The translations under genes and the position numbers were made by a program. From Alkalicoccus daliensis (lineage in GTDB: Bacteria > Bacillota > Bacilli > Bacillales > Salisediminibacteriaceae), in NCBI RefSeq assembly GCF_900103955.1, contig NZ_FNIL01000003.1, positions 186,001-250,000 on the forward strand: DNA of 64,000 bases, in the 5' to 3' direction. Under the pieces are notes generated by a model. It worked only from the letters and a program-made list of their open reading frames with translations. It had not been told where the DNA came from and searched no databases. Below are positions 34,883 through 43,464 of the stretch, piece after piece (the first letter of the stretch is position 1; each line of letters opens with the position of its first letter).

Positions 34883-36409
34883 TTACACCGCACTTTCTTT
34901 TTTCTGCATTTCTTTTTCATATGCAAGCTGACTTTCTGCTTCTTTCTGCTGTGCAAGCTCGTCATCCGTAAGGTAATATTCTTCTGCAAAAGAGTTTTTC
35001 GGTTCTTCCAGCATAAAGTAGCAGATCACAAAACTGACAAAAGCACCGCCGGCAAGAATGAAGAAGAACTGCTGCGCACTGACAAATGTGTATAAAGTAA
35101 GGTATACGGTGGAACCAACGTTGCCGTATGCTCCTGCCATGCCTGCCACCTGGCCGGTGAGGCGCTTCTTTACCATCGGCACAATCGAATACGTGGCCCC
35201 TTCTGCTCCCTGCACAAACATAGAGGTTAATACAGTAACGGCAATTGCTACGATCAGCGGCCAGCTGGAATCCATGAATCCCATCGTCATGAGGCCAATA
35301 CATATACCAATCATATAGGTAAGCATAACCTTCCGGCGGCTCCCCATTCTATCGGAAAGTACGCCTCCGAGCGGCCGGGCAATTAAATTAATAAATGCGA
35401 AAGAAGCTGCGATTAATCCTGCCTGGGAAGCGGTTAATGAAAACGTGAGCTGAAAAAACATAGGAAGCATAGAAATAATAGCAAGTTCTGCACCGAAGTT
35501 AGCGAAATAAGTGCTGTTTAATGCTGCTACATTTTTAAACTTATATTTATCCTGTTCCGGCACTCCTTCTTTGAGACGCGGAACATTCACTTTAAAGATG
35601 TTAATCATCTGAATGACTAAAATAACACTAATCACAATATAGATAGAATAAAGAATGGTATCTGAAATAAATCCAAGGTCGTTCAGTCTCCAGGAACTAA
35701 GCGCGACTGCACCACCGAGTGGAATTGTCCAGATAATCAGCTGTACCATATCTCCCCAGCTGCTTACCTCCAGTGCAGAAGCTTTTTTCGGCTTCACGAG
35801 AGCTTTTCCGTCCGGCGTATCTTTTGCCAGCAGATAAAAGATAATACCGTAAACGAAACATACGACTCCTGTAAAAGCCAGTGCATAGCGGTATCCATCA
35901 TCACCGCCTAAAAGAGTAAGCGCGAACCAGGGAAGAAGCATTGCTGCAGCAGCAGAGCCAAAGTTACCCCATCCGCCGTAAATGCCCTCAGCAAACCCAA
36001 CGTTTTTCGGGGGAAACCATTCTGCCACCATCCGGATCCCAACTACAAAACTCGCACCAATACTTCCAAGGATTAGACGTGACACCATTAACTGGGCCCA
36101 GGTATCTCCAAAAGCAAAGGTAATCGCGGGCACCGCCATTATCATGAGCAGCCCAGCATATACTACTCTCGGGCCAAACTTGTCGAGCAGCGATCCTATG
36201 ATGATACGGGCAGGAATTGTGAGAACAACGTTACATATACCAAGTGCTGCGATATGCTGTGGAGTCAGCCAGCCCATATCGTCCATCATTGTAGTTGCTA
36301 ACGGCGCCATGCTGAACCATGCAAAAAACGAAACAAAAAAAGCAAACCAGGCTAAATGCAGCATCTTAATTTCTTCATTTTTAAATTTAAAAATATCTGC
36401 TACTTTCAT
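34883..36409 (-). CDS. NarK-type nitrate/nitrite transporter, long form
   Basis: A 508-residue MFS protein of the nitrate/nitrite porter family, with 12 spans and an extended acidic/basic C-terminal tail (YYLTDDELAQQKEAESQ). Marks are WFSMAPLATTM in helix 1 (the conserved Arg usually near here is not obvious), a family segment GIYGGWGNFGSAAAAM in helix 5 (nitrate signature GxxxGxGN), and RPLGGVLSDRMGSRRK. The start follows GGAGGG. It is upstream of the esterase and downstream of a second transporter of the same family; with nirBD it implies nitrate uptake or nitrite exchange. No nitrate reductase is in the window. Confidence 0.9.
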   Translation of the reverse strand: MKVADIFKFKNEEIKMLHLAWFAFFVSFFAWFSMAPLATTMMDDMGWLTPQHIAALGICNVVLTIPARIIIGSLLDKFGPRVVYAGLLMIMAVPAITFAFGDTWAQLMVSRLILGSIGASFVVGIRMVAEWFPPKNVGFAEGIYGGWGNFGSAAAAMLLPWFALTLLGGDDGYRYALAFTGVVCFVYGIIFYLLAKDTPDGKALVKPKKASALEVSSWGDMVQLIIWTIPLGGAVALSSWRLNDLGFISDTILYSIYIVISVILVIQMINIFKVNVPRLKEGVPEQDKYKFKNVAALNSTYFANFGAELAIISMLPMFFQLTFSLTASQAGLIAASFAFINLIARPLGGVLSDRMGSRRKVMLTYMIGICIGLMTMGFMDSSWPLIVAIAVTVLTSMFVQGAEGATYSIVPMVKKRLTGQVAGMAGAYGNVGSTVYLTLYTFVSAQQFFFILAGGAFVSFVICYFMLEEPKNSFAEEYYLTDDELAQQKEAESQLAYEKEMQKKESAV

Positions 36410-36857
36410 TTTTTGTCCCTCCAGTAATTTTATAGTTTTTATTTTTTCACGCCTCTTTTTTCACACCACAAGTTCAGAGAAAAATAAAAACAAAAAGAAA
36501 ATTTACAATAATTTGAAATTTTCCTCCACCTCTCTTTTCTTAAAATTCTTATTTTCTTTTCCAGGAACCTGTGGACATTACTGAAAATCCTTTCATTCTC
36601 AGGAATATTCTTTTGTTGAATTATTCTGAATATATACATACTTTAAACATACATCTTTTATATTTCTTTAATTCTGTGAGCTTATCTTACCTTGTTTTTT
36701 CCTTGCGGCTCTTGGCTTAACTAAAGAATTTACTCTGGAATCCCTTATGTAATAACGATGAAAACGCCAACATAATATTCGGATTTCCTGCATAAAAATA
36801 AGAATTTCTATAACTAGTTTCAAGCAGCATTTCAAATATCCACTCTGCAGAAACAAA
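36410..36857. other. Gap of ~450 bp between the two nitrate transporter genes
   Basis: Very AT-rich with no convincing ORF or recognised element. The promoter of the long-form transporter must lie here. A weak GTGTGAAAAA near 36455-36470 on the minus strand resembles half a ResD/Fnr-type site but is not convincing. Confidence 0.4.
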
Positions 36858-36895
36858 AAAGGACACCTGTAAAATTAATTACAGTGTGTCCTTTA
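36858..36895 (-). terminator. Intrinsic terminator after second nitrate transporter gene
   Basis: Stem AAAGGACAC..TGTAA / TTACA..GTGTCCTTT with the T-run on the minus strand, about 100 bp after the stop at 36994. Confidence 0.75.
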
Positions 36896-36993
36896 AAGAT
36901 TTATACATTAGATTAATTCTCTCCGTCGATTGCATGCCGAAGTGTAAAGCATCCGCTGAACCAAAGCAATATCTTTTTAATTTTCAGTCACCC

Positions 36994-38211
36994 TCAGCGG
37001 ATTGTCTCTGAGCGCTGTTCAGCTCCTGCTCTTTCGCTTTTTGGCACTGTTACGGTCTTTTTGTCGTATTCCATTTTATTAAATGAAAAACAGACGAGCG
37101 ACACTACTGCCAGCAGAATAAATGCGATCGTATAAGCCCCGGTCAGATCCCTGATCACTCCCAGCATAATCGGTGGAAAGAATCCTCCTAACCCTCCAGC
37201 TGCCCCCACAATGCCTGTTGCAGCTCCGGTGGATTTTGCAAAAATGGACGGCACCATTTTAAATACTACGCCGCTTCCCATTCCGGAAAGGACAGCGAGC
37301 AGTAAACTTGCAGCTGTAAATATAAAGATGTTGCCAACAGCAGGTGCAATTACTGCTGCACAAACTACAATACCGGCAAAAAGCTGGGACATCATTTTCC
37401 CCGGGTCATACTTATCTGCCAGATATCCACCGACCGGACGGACAAAGGTAGCAAGCAGAACAAAGCCAGCTGCTCTCATGCCTGCATCCACTGCAGACAG
37501 GTCATACACGTTTATTAATAATGTCGGCAGATAAATACCCATCGCTACAAACAATCCGAATGTAACAAAATAAAATAAGGAGAGAACCCAGGTATCTTTA
37601 TATTTTAAGATGGATAATTCTCCTTTAACTGTTCTATTTGTTCCTGCAGAGGGTGTTTCAGGTGTAAAAAACCAGATGACTGCCGCCATAATCAGCACCG
37701 GAAGAATCAGCCCCCAGAAAACCCACTCAACTCCCCACATAAGGGCAATAGTAGGAAGCAGAAAAGCTGCGATTGCTGTGCCTGCATTCCCCATCGCGTT
37801 AATCCCTAAAGCAGTCCCCTGCTTTTCTTTCGGAGTCCATTTGGAAACAAAAGTCATGGAGATGGCAAAAGCAGTCCCTGCCATTCCAAGAAACAATGCA
37901 CATATCAGCAGTGTCAGGTACGAATTTGCAAATCCCGTTGCCAGTAAAGGCAGCACCAGGAACAGCAGCAGTGCTGTGTACATTTTCCTTCCGCCGTATT
38001 TTTCTGTCAGGATACCCAGCGGGATTCTCATCACAGACCCGAGCAGCACGGGAATGGCTACTAATATACTCTGCTCCGTAGCAGATAAGTTATATGTCTG
38101 CCCGAATTGATTAATAAGCGGAGAAAAAGCTGCCCAGGCAGTAAATGCCACAAGCATACCGAATGTAGATATTATCAAAAGACTTTTACTTGAAGTTTGC
38201 TGATGCAACAC
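36994..38211 (-). CDS. NarK/NasA-type nitrate transporter, short form
   Basis: A 405-residue, 12-span MFS protein resembling NasA. Marks are AFTAWAAFSPLINQFGQ in helix 1, RIPLGILTEKYGGRKMYT in the 2-3 loop, GINAMGNAGTAIAAFLLP in helix 5 (nitrate signature), and RPVGGYLADKYDPGK and GAAGGLGGFFPP in helix 11 (second signature). I start it at GTG 38211, six bases after GAGGAG; a TTG at 38217 abuts the ribosome site. It precedes the other nitrate porter and differs from it in length and tail, so the two probably differ in transport mode (for example nitrate/proton symport versus nitrate/nitrite antiport); that is inference. Confidence 0.9.
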   Translation of the reverse strand: MLHQQTSSKSLLIISTFGMLVAFTAWAAFSPLINQFGQTYNLSATEQSILVAIPVLLGSVMRIPLGILTEKYGGRKMYTALLLFLVLPLLATGFANSYLTLLICALFLGMAGTAFAISMTFVSKWTPKEKQGTALGINAMGNAGTAIAAFLLPTIALMWGVEWVFWGLILPVLIMAAVIWFFTPETPSAGTNRTVKGELSILKYKDTWVLSLFYFVTFGLFVAMGIYLPTLLINVYDLSAVDAGMRAAGFVLLATFVRPVGGYLADKYDPGKMMSQLFAGIVVCAAVIAPAVGNIFIFTAASLLLAVLSGMGSGVVFKMVPSIFAKSTGAATGIVGAAGGLGGFFPPIMLGVIRDLTGAYTIAFILLAVVSLVCFSFNKMEYDKKTVTVPKSERAGAEQRSETIR

Positions 38212-38400
38212 TGACAACTCCTCTTTTACAGATCGGTTAGATTTTTTCTGGACCAGAGTGCTTCTAAATTAACCATCTATTAAGAAGTGTGGCATATTCC
38301 AGGAACCTTTTAAGCAATTTAAGCAAATAATCTGACAATATTTTTTCTGTTTTTACACGAAAATATTGAATAATTTTCATAAATATTAGTGAAAATACAC

Positions 38401-38428
38401 TAAATAATTTGTCGATCAGTGCCGATAG
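38401..38428 (+). promoter_or_regulatory. Sigma-D promoter of chemoreceptor gene
   Basis: TAAA, 16 bases, GCCGATAG: a near-perfect match to the flagellar/chemotaxis sigma-D consensus (TAAA-N15-GCCGATAT), 122 bp before the chemoreceptor start. Confidence 0.85.
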
Positions 38429-38549
38429 AAAGGTTATAGCTGCTGATTATTTAGTCCTAATTTATAAACAATATATTGTTTATTTATATGTCTAATTCAG
38501 CAGTATATTTTATTTTTCAAAAAGTAATATTGAAAAGGGGCAGAGGGGC

Positions 38550-40232
38550 ATGAACAGTTTAAGAAAAAAGATTTTATTGGGATTTGGGGTTATCCTGGTA
38601 ATCATTTTGGGGCAGGCGGCTTTTAATATTTATGAGTTTAATAACATAAGTTATGAAACTGAACACTTAGCTGAAGAAGAAATACCTATTTTAAACATCA
38701 ATAACAGACTTGCTTTTAATGTTGCTCAAAGAATTGGTTATGCAAATGCCTATGTATTGTTTGGAGATCCTGCATATTTAGAGGAATTCGTAATCCATAC
38801 AGAAGAAGCACAGCAGTATGAAGCACAGCTTCTTGAGCTTGCAAATACACCGGAAAACATAGCGATGATTGAACGAACAATTTCGTGGGCAGATTTAATT
38901 CAAAATGAAGTTTTCCCTTTATATGAAGGGGGTGACGAAGAAGCAGCGATAGCACTTTTAGCGCAAGAAGGTCGTACAGAATCTCAGGAAATTTTGCTTT
39001 ATTATGAATCACAGGCAATTGAAGATCAACTTGAGGTTACACGTGATATTCAAGCTTTGAATAACTTAGCCAATACTTTATATTATTTAACGATAATTAT
39101 CAGCGTCATTATAGTTTTAGCTGCAGTAGCCATTGCTTTATACACTGCGCGGATTATTTCCAAACCAGTCCAGGAAGTGACAGAACGTGCGAAAGCGATG
39201 GCAGCGGGTGATTTAAGTCATGAGCCGCTGGAGTCGAAATCCAAAGATGAGATTGGTGCACTGGTTGCCGCGATGAATCAAATGTCGGAAGAAAACAAAA
39301 CGACGCTGCACGGCATATCGCAGATTTCGACTTCCCTTGCTTCGCAGAGTGAGGAACTTACGCAGTCCGCAGATGAAGTCAAAACAGGTTCCCAGCAGAT
39401 TGCATCGACCATGGAAGAGCTTGCATCGGGGACGGAATCCCAGGCAGATCATTCGTCTCAGCTTTCTGCAACCATGGGCGAGTTTTCTCAGCAGATGAAA
39501 GCTTCCAACGATAGTACAGGTGAAGCTCTGGAGCTTTCCAATAATGTTATTGCTTTAACAGGGAATGGCAGCAAAATTGTCGGTGACTCTGTACAGCAGA
39601 TGGCACAAATTGACACGATTGTTTCCGATGCAGTAACAAAAGTAAAAGGACTGAATCAAAAGACGAAGGAAATTACTTCTCTTGTTACTGTTGTTCAGGA
39701 TATTGCAGAGCAGACAAATCTGCTGGCATTAAATGCTGCCATCGAAGCCGCGCGCGCCGGAGAGCAGGGCAAAGGTTTTGCAGTGGTGGCAGATGAAGTA
39801 AGAAAACTGGCGGAACAGGTTTCAAATTCCAGTACGGAAATCACTTCGATTGTAGAAGCGATTCAAACAGAATCTTCTGAGGTGACAAATTCACTGGAGG
39901 ACGGTTATAAAGAAGTAGAGCGGGGATCTGCGCAGATGGGAGAAACAGAAGCTACGTTCCATGAAATAAAAGAAGCAATGGATGGTTTATCTACCAACAT
40001 TCGTTCCGTGAATGATCAGATTGAAAAAATGACTGCCAACAGCGCCGCTATGGCCGCAACGATTGAAGAAATCGCTGCAGTAGCAGAGCAGTCGGCAGCA
40101 GGTGTACAGGAAACTACTGCTTCCGCGGAGCAGACTAGCAGTTCTATGCAGGAAGTTTCTGCGAGCGCAGAAGAATTATCTTCCATGGCAGATCAGCTCC
40201 GACTGTCGGTAAGCAAATTTAAGCTGTCGTAA
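38550..40232 (+). CDS. Methyl-accepting chemotaxis protein
   Basis: A 560-residue transmembrane chemoreceptor. Order: N-terminal membrane helix (residues ~8-28), a four-helix-bundle-type extracellular sensor (~30-175), second membrane helix (~178-201), HAMP ([22 protein letters not shown]), then the cytoplasmic signalling coiled coil. The hairpin tip holds [20 protein letters not shown] and [17 protein letters not shown]. Glu/Gln-rich methylation helices flank it. The ligand is unknown. It has its own sigma-D promoter and a terminator, and lies beside nitrate transport genes, which permits but does not show nitrate sensing. Confidence 0.95.
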   Translation: MNSLRKKILLGFGVILVIILGQAAFNIYEFNNISYETEHLAEEEIPILNINNRLAFNVAQRIGYANAYVLFGDPAYLEEFVIHTEEAQQYEAQLLELANTPENIAMIERTISWADLIQNEVFPLYEGGDEEAAIALLAQEGRTESQEILLYYESQAIEDQLEVTRDIQALNNLANTLYYLTIIISVIIVLAAVAIALYTARIISKPVQEVTERAKAMAAGDLSHEPLESKSKDEIGALVAAMNQMSEENKTTLHGISQISTSLASQSEELTQSADEVKTGSQQIASTMEELASGTESQADHSSQLSATMGEFSQQMKASNDSTGEALELSNNVIALTGNGSKIVGDSVQQMAQIDTIVSDAVTKVKGLNQKTKEITSLVTVVQDIAEQTNLLALNAAIEAARAGEQGKGFAVVADEVRKLAEQVSNSSTEITSIVEAIQTESSEVTNSLEDGYKEVERGSAQMGETEATFHEIKEAMDGLSTNIRSVNDQIEKMTANSAAMAATIEEIAAVAEQSAAGVQETTASAEQTSSSMQEVSASAEELSSMADQLRLSVSKFKLS

Positions 40233-40260
40233 TAAGGCCATAAATATATGAAATACCATG

Positions 40261-40290
40261 AGTGATATCTGCTTAACTGCAGATATCACT
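40261..40290 (+). terminator. Terminator hairpin after chemoreceptor gene
   Basis: Perfect 12-bp stem AGTGATATCTGC / GCAGATATCACT followed by TTAATATATT; the T-run is weak. The following 40291-40544 gap shows no gene. Confidence 0.65.
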
Positions 40291-40544
40291 TTAATATATT
40301 AAATTTTAATTGCATTCTTTTATAACTTTACATATTTATATCCCAGATTATCTTATTGTACTCCGGTACAGGTAAACAGATCTCCCAGCTCCCTGCGTGA
40401 CAGTTCTTTCCCCTCCCTTTCATACTGGAAAGATTTATAACTTTTTCACAATTCCCCCTTTGAGTTATTTGGATAAATTAATATATAGAAATATCGTTTT
40501 TATGTATGTTACACTGCCCCCAGTGAGAATCAAAAGGGGGATTT

Positions 40545-41354
40545 ATGATGCATAAAAAATTGTTTTTAAGTGTAACTGCCGCAGCAGCGGTGTCTATATT
40601 TACCGCATGCGGTGGAGAGAATAATGACAATACCGCTGCTGAAAACCAGAACGGAAGCAATATCGAGAATCAGGAACAGGCAGCCGAAAACGGAACGAAT
40701 GAGATAAATAATACAGATGCGCCCCAGCAGCCTGAGCCTCAGCTGGAGGACGTACCTGATGTTGTCGCAGAAGTAAACGAAGCTGAGATTACAAAAGACG
40801 AATTTGAAACAGCGTACCAGGGTATGTTTATGCAGGCGTCCCAGGAGACGCAGATGACAGGAGAAGAAGTAAACCAGGATGAATTAAAAGAAGAAACCGC
40901 TGAGAATTTAGTACGGAATGAATTATTAGTACAGGAAGCAGAAAACCGCGACATCTCTGTTTCTGAGGAAGAAGTAGAACAGACATTGGAAGAACTGGCT
41001 GTCCAGAACGGCTTGGAATCTTCAGAGGATCTCCTTGCTGCTTTAGAACAGCAGGGTACTGAGGAAGAAGAAGTGATGGTAGAGATTGAAGAGCAGGCAA
41101 AACTGGATGAGCTGATCGCCAATGAAGCTGGCGATATTGAAGTAACGGACGAAGAAGTAGAAGAAATGTACGAGCAGATGACAGCACAGCAGGAGCAAAT
41201 GGCTGGAAATGAAGGAAACGGAACGGAACTTCCGGCATTGGAAGAAGTACGCCCGGAAATTGAAAATGAAATAGAATCCCAGAAACAGAATGAATATGCA
41301 CATGATCTTGTGGAGGATCTGCGGGAAGATGCAGATGTAACGATCCACTTATAA
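40545..41354 (+). CDS. SurA-N-type lipoprotein lacking a PPIase domain
   Basis: A 269-residue predicted lipoprotein. The signal peptide ends in a lipobox IFTACGG, so Cys22-23 would be lipidated, followed by an Asn/Glu-rich linker to about residue 70. Residues ~72-200 resemble the N-terminal chaperone domain of SurA/PrsA (VAEVNEAEITKDEFETAYQG, LVRNELLVQEAENRDISVSE), and the C-terminal helix is FxxEIESQKQNEYAHDLVEDL-like. No parvulin domain is present. The protein is extremely acidic (for example EEEEVMVEIEEQ), in keeping with a salt- or alkali-exposed surface. Either of two adjacent ATGs (40545, 40548) could start it; the second has better spacing from AGGGGG. Confidence 0.85.
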   Translation: MMHKKLFLSVTAAAAVSIFTACGGENNDNTAAENQNGSNIENQEQAAENGTNEINNTDAPQQPEPQLEDVPDVVAEVNEAEITKDEFETAYQGMFMQASQETQMTGEEVNQDELKEETAENLVRNELLVQEAENRDISVSEEEVEQTLEELAVQNGLESSEDLLAALEQQGTEEEEVMVEIEEQAKLDELIANEAGDIEVTDEEVEEMYEQMTAQQEQMAGNEGNGTELPALEEVRPEIENEIESQKQNEYAHDLVEDLREDADVTIHL

Positions 41355-41360
41355 AAAAAG

Positions 41361-41396
41361 CGCACCTGATTTCCCATTGAAAAGAAATCAGGTGCG
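41361..41396. terminator. Bidirectional terminator between lipoprotein and Mur-ligase genes
   Basis: 13-bp perfect stem CGCACCTGATTTC / GAAATCAGGTGCG; the A-run on its left gives a strong T-run in the minus direction. It lies between convergent genes. Confidence 0.8.
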
Positions 41397-41532
41397 CGGT
41401 TTGTAATATAAATATATACTTCGTACCTCTTTCAGAAGGTGCGAACCTGTTGAGCTGAAAAAGACAGTGCTCTGGAAGTTTCCATGCTTTTTTCAGCTGA
41501 AACCCCCCATCTGCCCTGCCTTTTTAATATAC

Positions 41533-43023
41533 TTAATTATTTCTTATCGCGTGTTCTTCCAGGTAATCATGGATAATATCAATTTCGGAATAAGGAACTT
41601 CTACACCATTGATAATCTGATGATCCAGTACCCCAAGCCCTGTCAGAAGAACAATGTCTCCTTTTCCCGCAAGCTCCAGTGCTTTACGCACCCCGTCTTC
41701 ACGATATAATTCGGTAATAAGTTCCTCTTTTCCCTGAGAATCTTTCAGCATATCATGTAAGATAGCAGCTCGATCGAATCTGTCCGGATGTTCGACTGCC
41801 ACGATAAGATGATCTGCTTTTCCTTTCATCGTCTCAAGCAGCTGCGGCTGCTGTGATTTATCTCTCACGCCGTTTGCTGCGATAAGCACAATCAGCTTAT
41901 TGGGCCGCATACTTCTCGCAGCACGTACGATGTTGTCCAGTGCATCCGGAGTATGGGCAAAATCAGCAATAATTTGATAATCCGTGTCCGTATTTATTAT
42001 CTGGAGCCGTCCCCGAGGAGTTGTAATACCCGGAGCGTGCTTCAATAAACTTTTCACAGAGATATCCTTATGCAGGCACGCACACAGCGCTGCAAGGAAA
42101 TTATAAATGTTATGTTCACCAAATAAAGGCAGCTCCACTGAATAATAATTCTCTTTCACTTTCAGTTCAAGCTGTGTCCCTGCAGGAGTTACTTCGAGAA
42201 TTTTCCCGGTAACATCTGCATTTGATTTTAAGCTGTAGGTATATAAAGGACCGGTAAATATATCAATGATATCCTGTCCCATTCCTTTGTCATCCTTGTT
42301 TACGACCGCTTTTCTTACCTGCCGGAACATTTTCAGCTTCGCCTGCTTATAGCTCTCATAAGAAGAGTGATAGTCTATATGTTCGGGAGTCAGATTCGTA
42401 TGGACACCTATATCAAACATTAGACCATCTACTCTTTGCTGCGCTATTGCAATAGAAGTTACTTCGAGCACCGCTGCATTCAGCTGCTCTTTTACAAATT
42501 CAGTGAAAATATAATGAAGATCCGGCGCCTCCGGCGTAGTATGTGTAGAATGAGGGAAATCCCTCTGCTGTTTGTCGTCCCATACTCCCTCCGTACCGAT
42601 TGATCCTGCTGCCACCCCGCATTGATTCAGCAGATATCGAATAAAAGAGGTAACGGTGGTTTTTCCATTCGTCCCCGTTACCGCGATTGTACTTATTTTA
42701 TAACAGCTGAAATCATTCAGCAGTTGTGAATAATAAGACATTGCTTTTTGCGTATCCTTTGCAAGTACAAATGTTATATGTGGAAGCTGTTTTTCTAATT
42801 TCCTGAATAATGTTTCATCTGTTCCGACGATCACTGCAGCCCCGTTAATGATTGCCTGCTTTATATACTCATGCCCATCCTGCATTGATCCTTTAATACA
42901 GAAAAAGGCCGTATTTTGAACAGTTCGCCTTGAATCGTAGGTAATAAACTCAATCTCTCGATGAGTACACCCGAATATCTCTCTAATGTTGGAGTTATTC
43001 TCAGTTGTAAAGTGTATTAACAT
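41533..43023 (-). CDS. Solitary MurE-like Mur ligase
   Basis: A 496-residue ATP-dependent amide ligase with the three MurE domains. UDP-binding N-domain has FITYDSRRTVQNTAFFCIKG. The ATP loop TGTNGKTT is at residues 116-123, followed by STHTTPEAPDLH, LEVTSIAIAQQRV and LTPEHIDYHSSYESYKQAKLKMF (region of the carbamylated Lys). The C-domain has TPRGRLQII and DFAHTPDALDNIV. It departs from canonical MurE where GGDRDKGKRP is expected (it has AANGVRDKSQQP) and where DNPR selects diaminopimelate (it has EHPDRFD). It stands outside any cell-wall cluster. It could add an unusual amino acid to a UDP-MurNAc peptide or act on another nucleotide-linked or poly-amino-acid substrate. Confidence 0.85.
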   Translation of the reverse strand: MLIHFTTENNSNIREIFGCTHREIEFITYDSRRTVQNTAFFCIKGSMQDGHEYIKQAIINGAAVIVGTDETLFRKLEKQLPHITFVLAKDTQKAMSYYSQLLNDFSCYKISTIAVTGTNGKTTVTSFIRYLLNQCGVAAGSIGTEGVWDDKQQRDFPHSTHTTPEAPDLHYIFTEFVKEQLNAAVLEVTSIAIAQQRVDGLMFDIGVHTNLTPEHIDYHSSYESYKQAKLKMFRQVRKAVVNKDDKGMGQDIIDIFTGPLYTYSLKSNADVTGKILEVTPAGTQLELKVKENYYSVELPLFGEHNIYNFLAALCACLHKDISVKSLLKHAPGITTPRGRLQIINTDTDYQIIADFAHTPDALDNIVRAARSMRPNKLIVLIAANGVRDKSQQPQLLETMKGKADHLIVAVEHPDRFDRAAILHDMLKDSQGKEELITELYREDGVRKALELAGKGDIVLLTGLGVLDHQIINGVEVPYSEIDIIHDYLEEHAIRNN

Positions 43024-43410
43024 CTTTTTTCATCCTCTCCCTATTCCACAAATCCCTATCGCTAATTTTATAGATTATTACATGATATCTCTCTTTTGCC
43101 TTTCTGAACCATTTTCAAACCCAATTCAGCAGGGAATCTGCAGGAACACGAGGATATAAAAAAAACGAGTCGAATTTCCCAGGAGCTGTCGGCTGAAAGA
43201 ATTCATCAGGTGTAAAAAATTACAATTCAGGATAAATTAATTAGAAACGCAGATTATCAACTGAGCATGGAAAGAGTAAGTATGAAACTCTTGTATCATT
43301 AAATTAAGCAGTGCCAGGCTTCAATCTGGAATTCATTCTTGCTGTACTGCAAGAAAGCTCTCTTCTATATATAATGCTTATTATACCGGGGCTGTTTATT
43401 AGCCAGTATT
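43024..43410. other. ~390-bp gap with no gene recognised
   Basis: Lies between the divergent Mur ligase and kinase-HD genes. No ORF with a ribosome site and no recognised element up to the shared motif at 43411. Confidence 0.4.
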
Positions 43411-43447
43411 ATCCAAATAATATTTCGTGTTTCCTATCTAAAAATGA
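43411..43447 (-). repeat. 37-bp motif shared with 48599-48635 (minus orientation)
   Basis: Minus strand reads TCATTTTTAGATAGGAAACA then CGAAATATTATTTGGAT, differing at three positions from 48599-48635. Similarity continues a few bases (AATACT versus AATATT). Here it points away from the kinase-HD gene and its first bases overlap ATGATAG ahead of that gene's ribosome site. Confidence 0.7.
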
Positions 43448-43464
43448 TAGAAGGAGGTTCTTTC

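Noticed and set aside
36455-36475. Fnr box upstream of the long-form narK
   Set aside because: Only one half resembles TGTGA; no proper TCACA partner at six bases.
40739-41377. 212-codon Ser-rich minus-strand frame
   Set aside because: Mirror of the Glu-rich lipoprotein gene (GAA/GAG codons read as TTC/CTC); low-complexity artefact.
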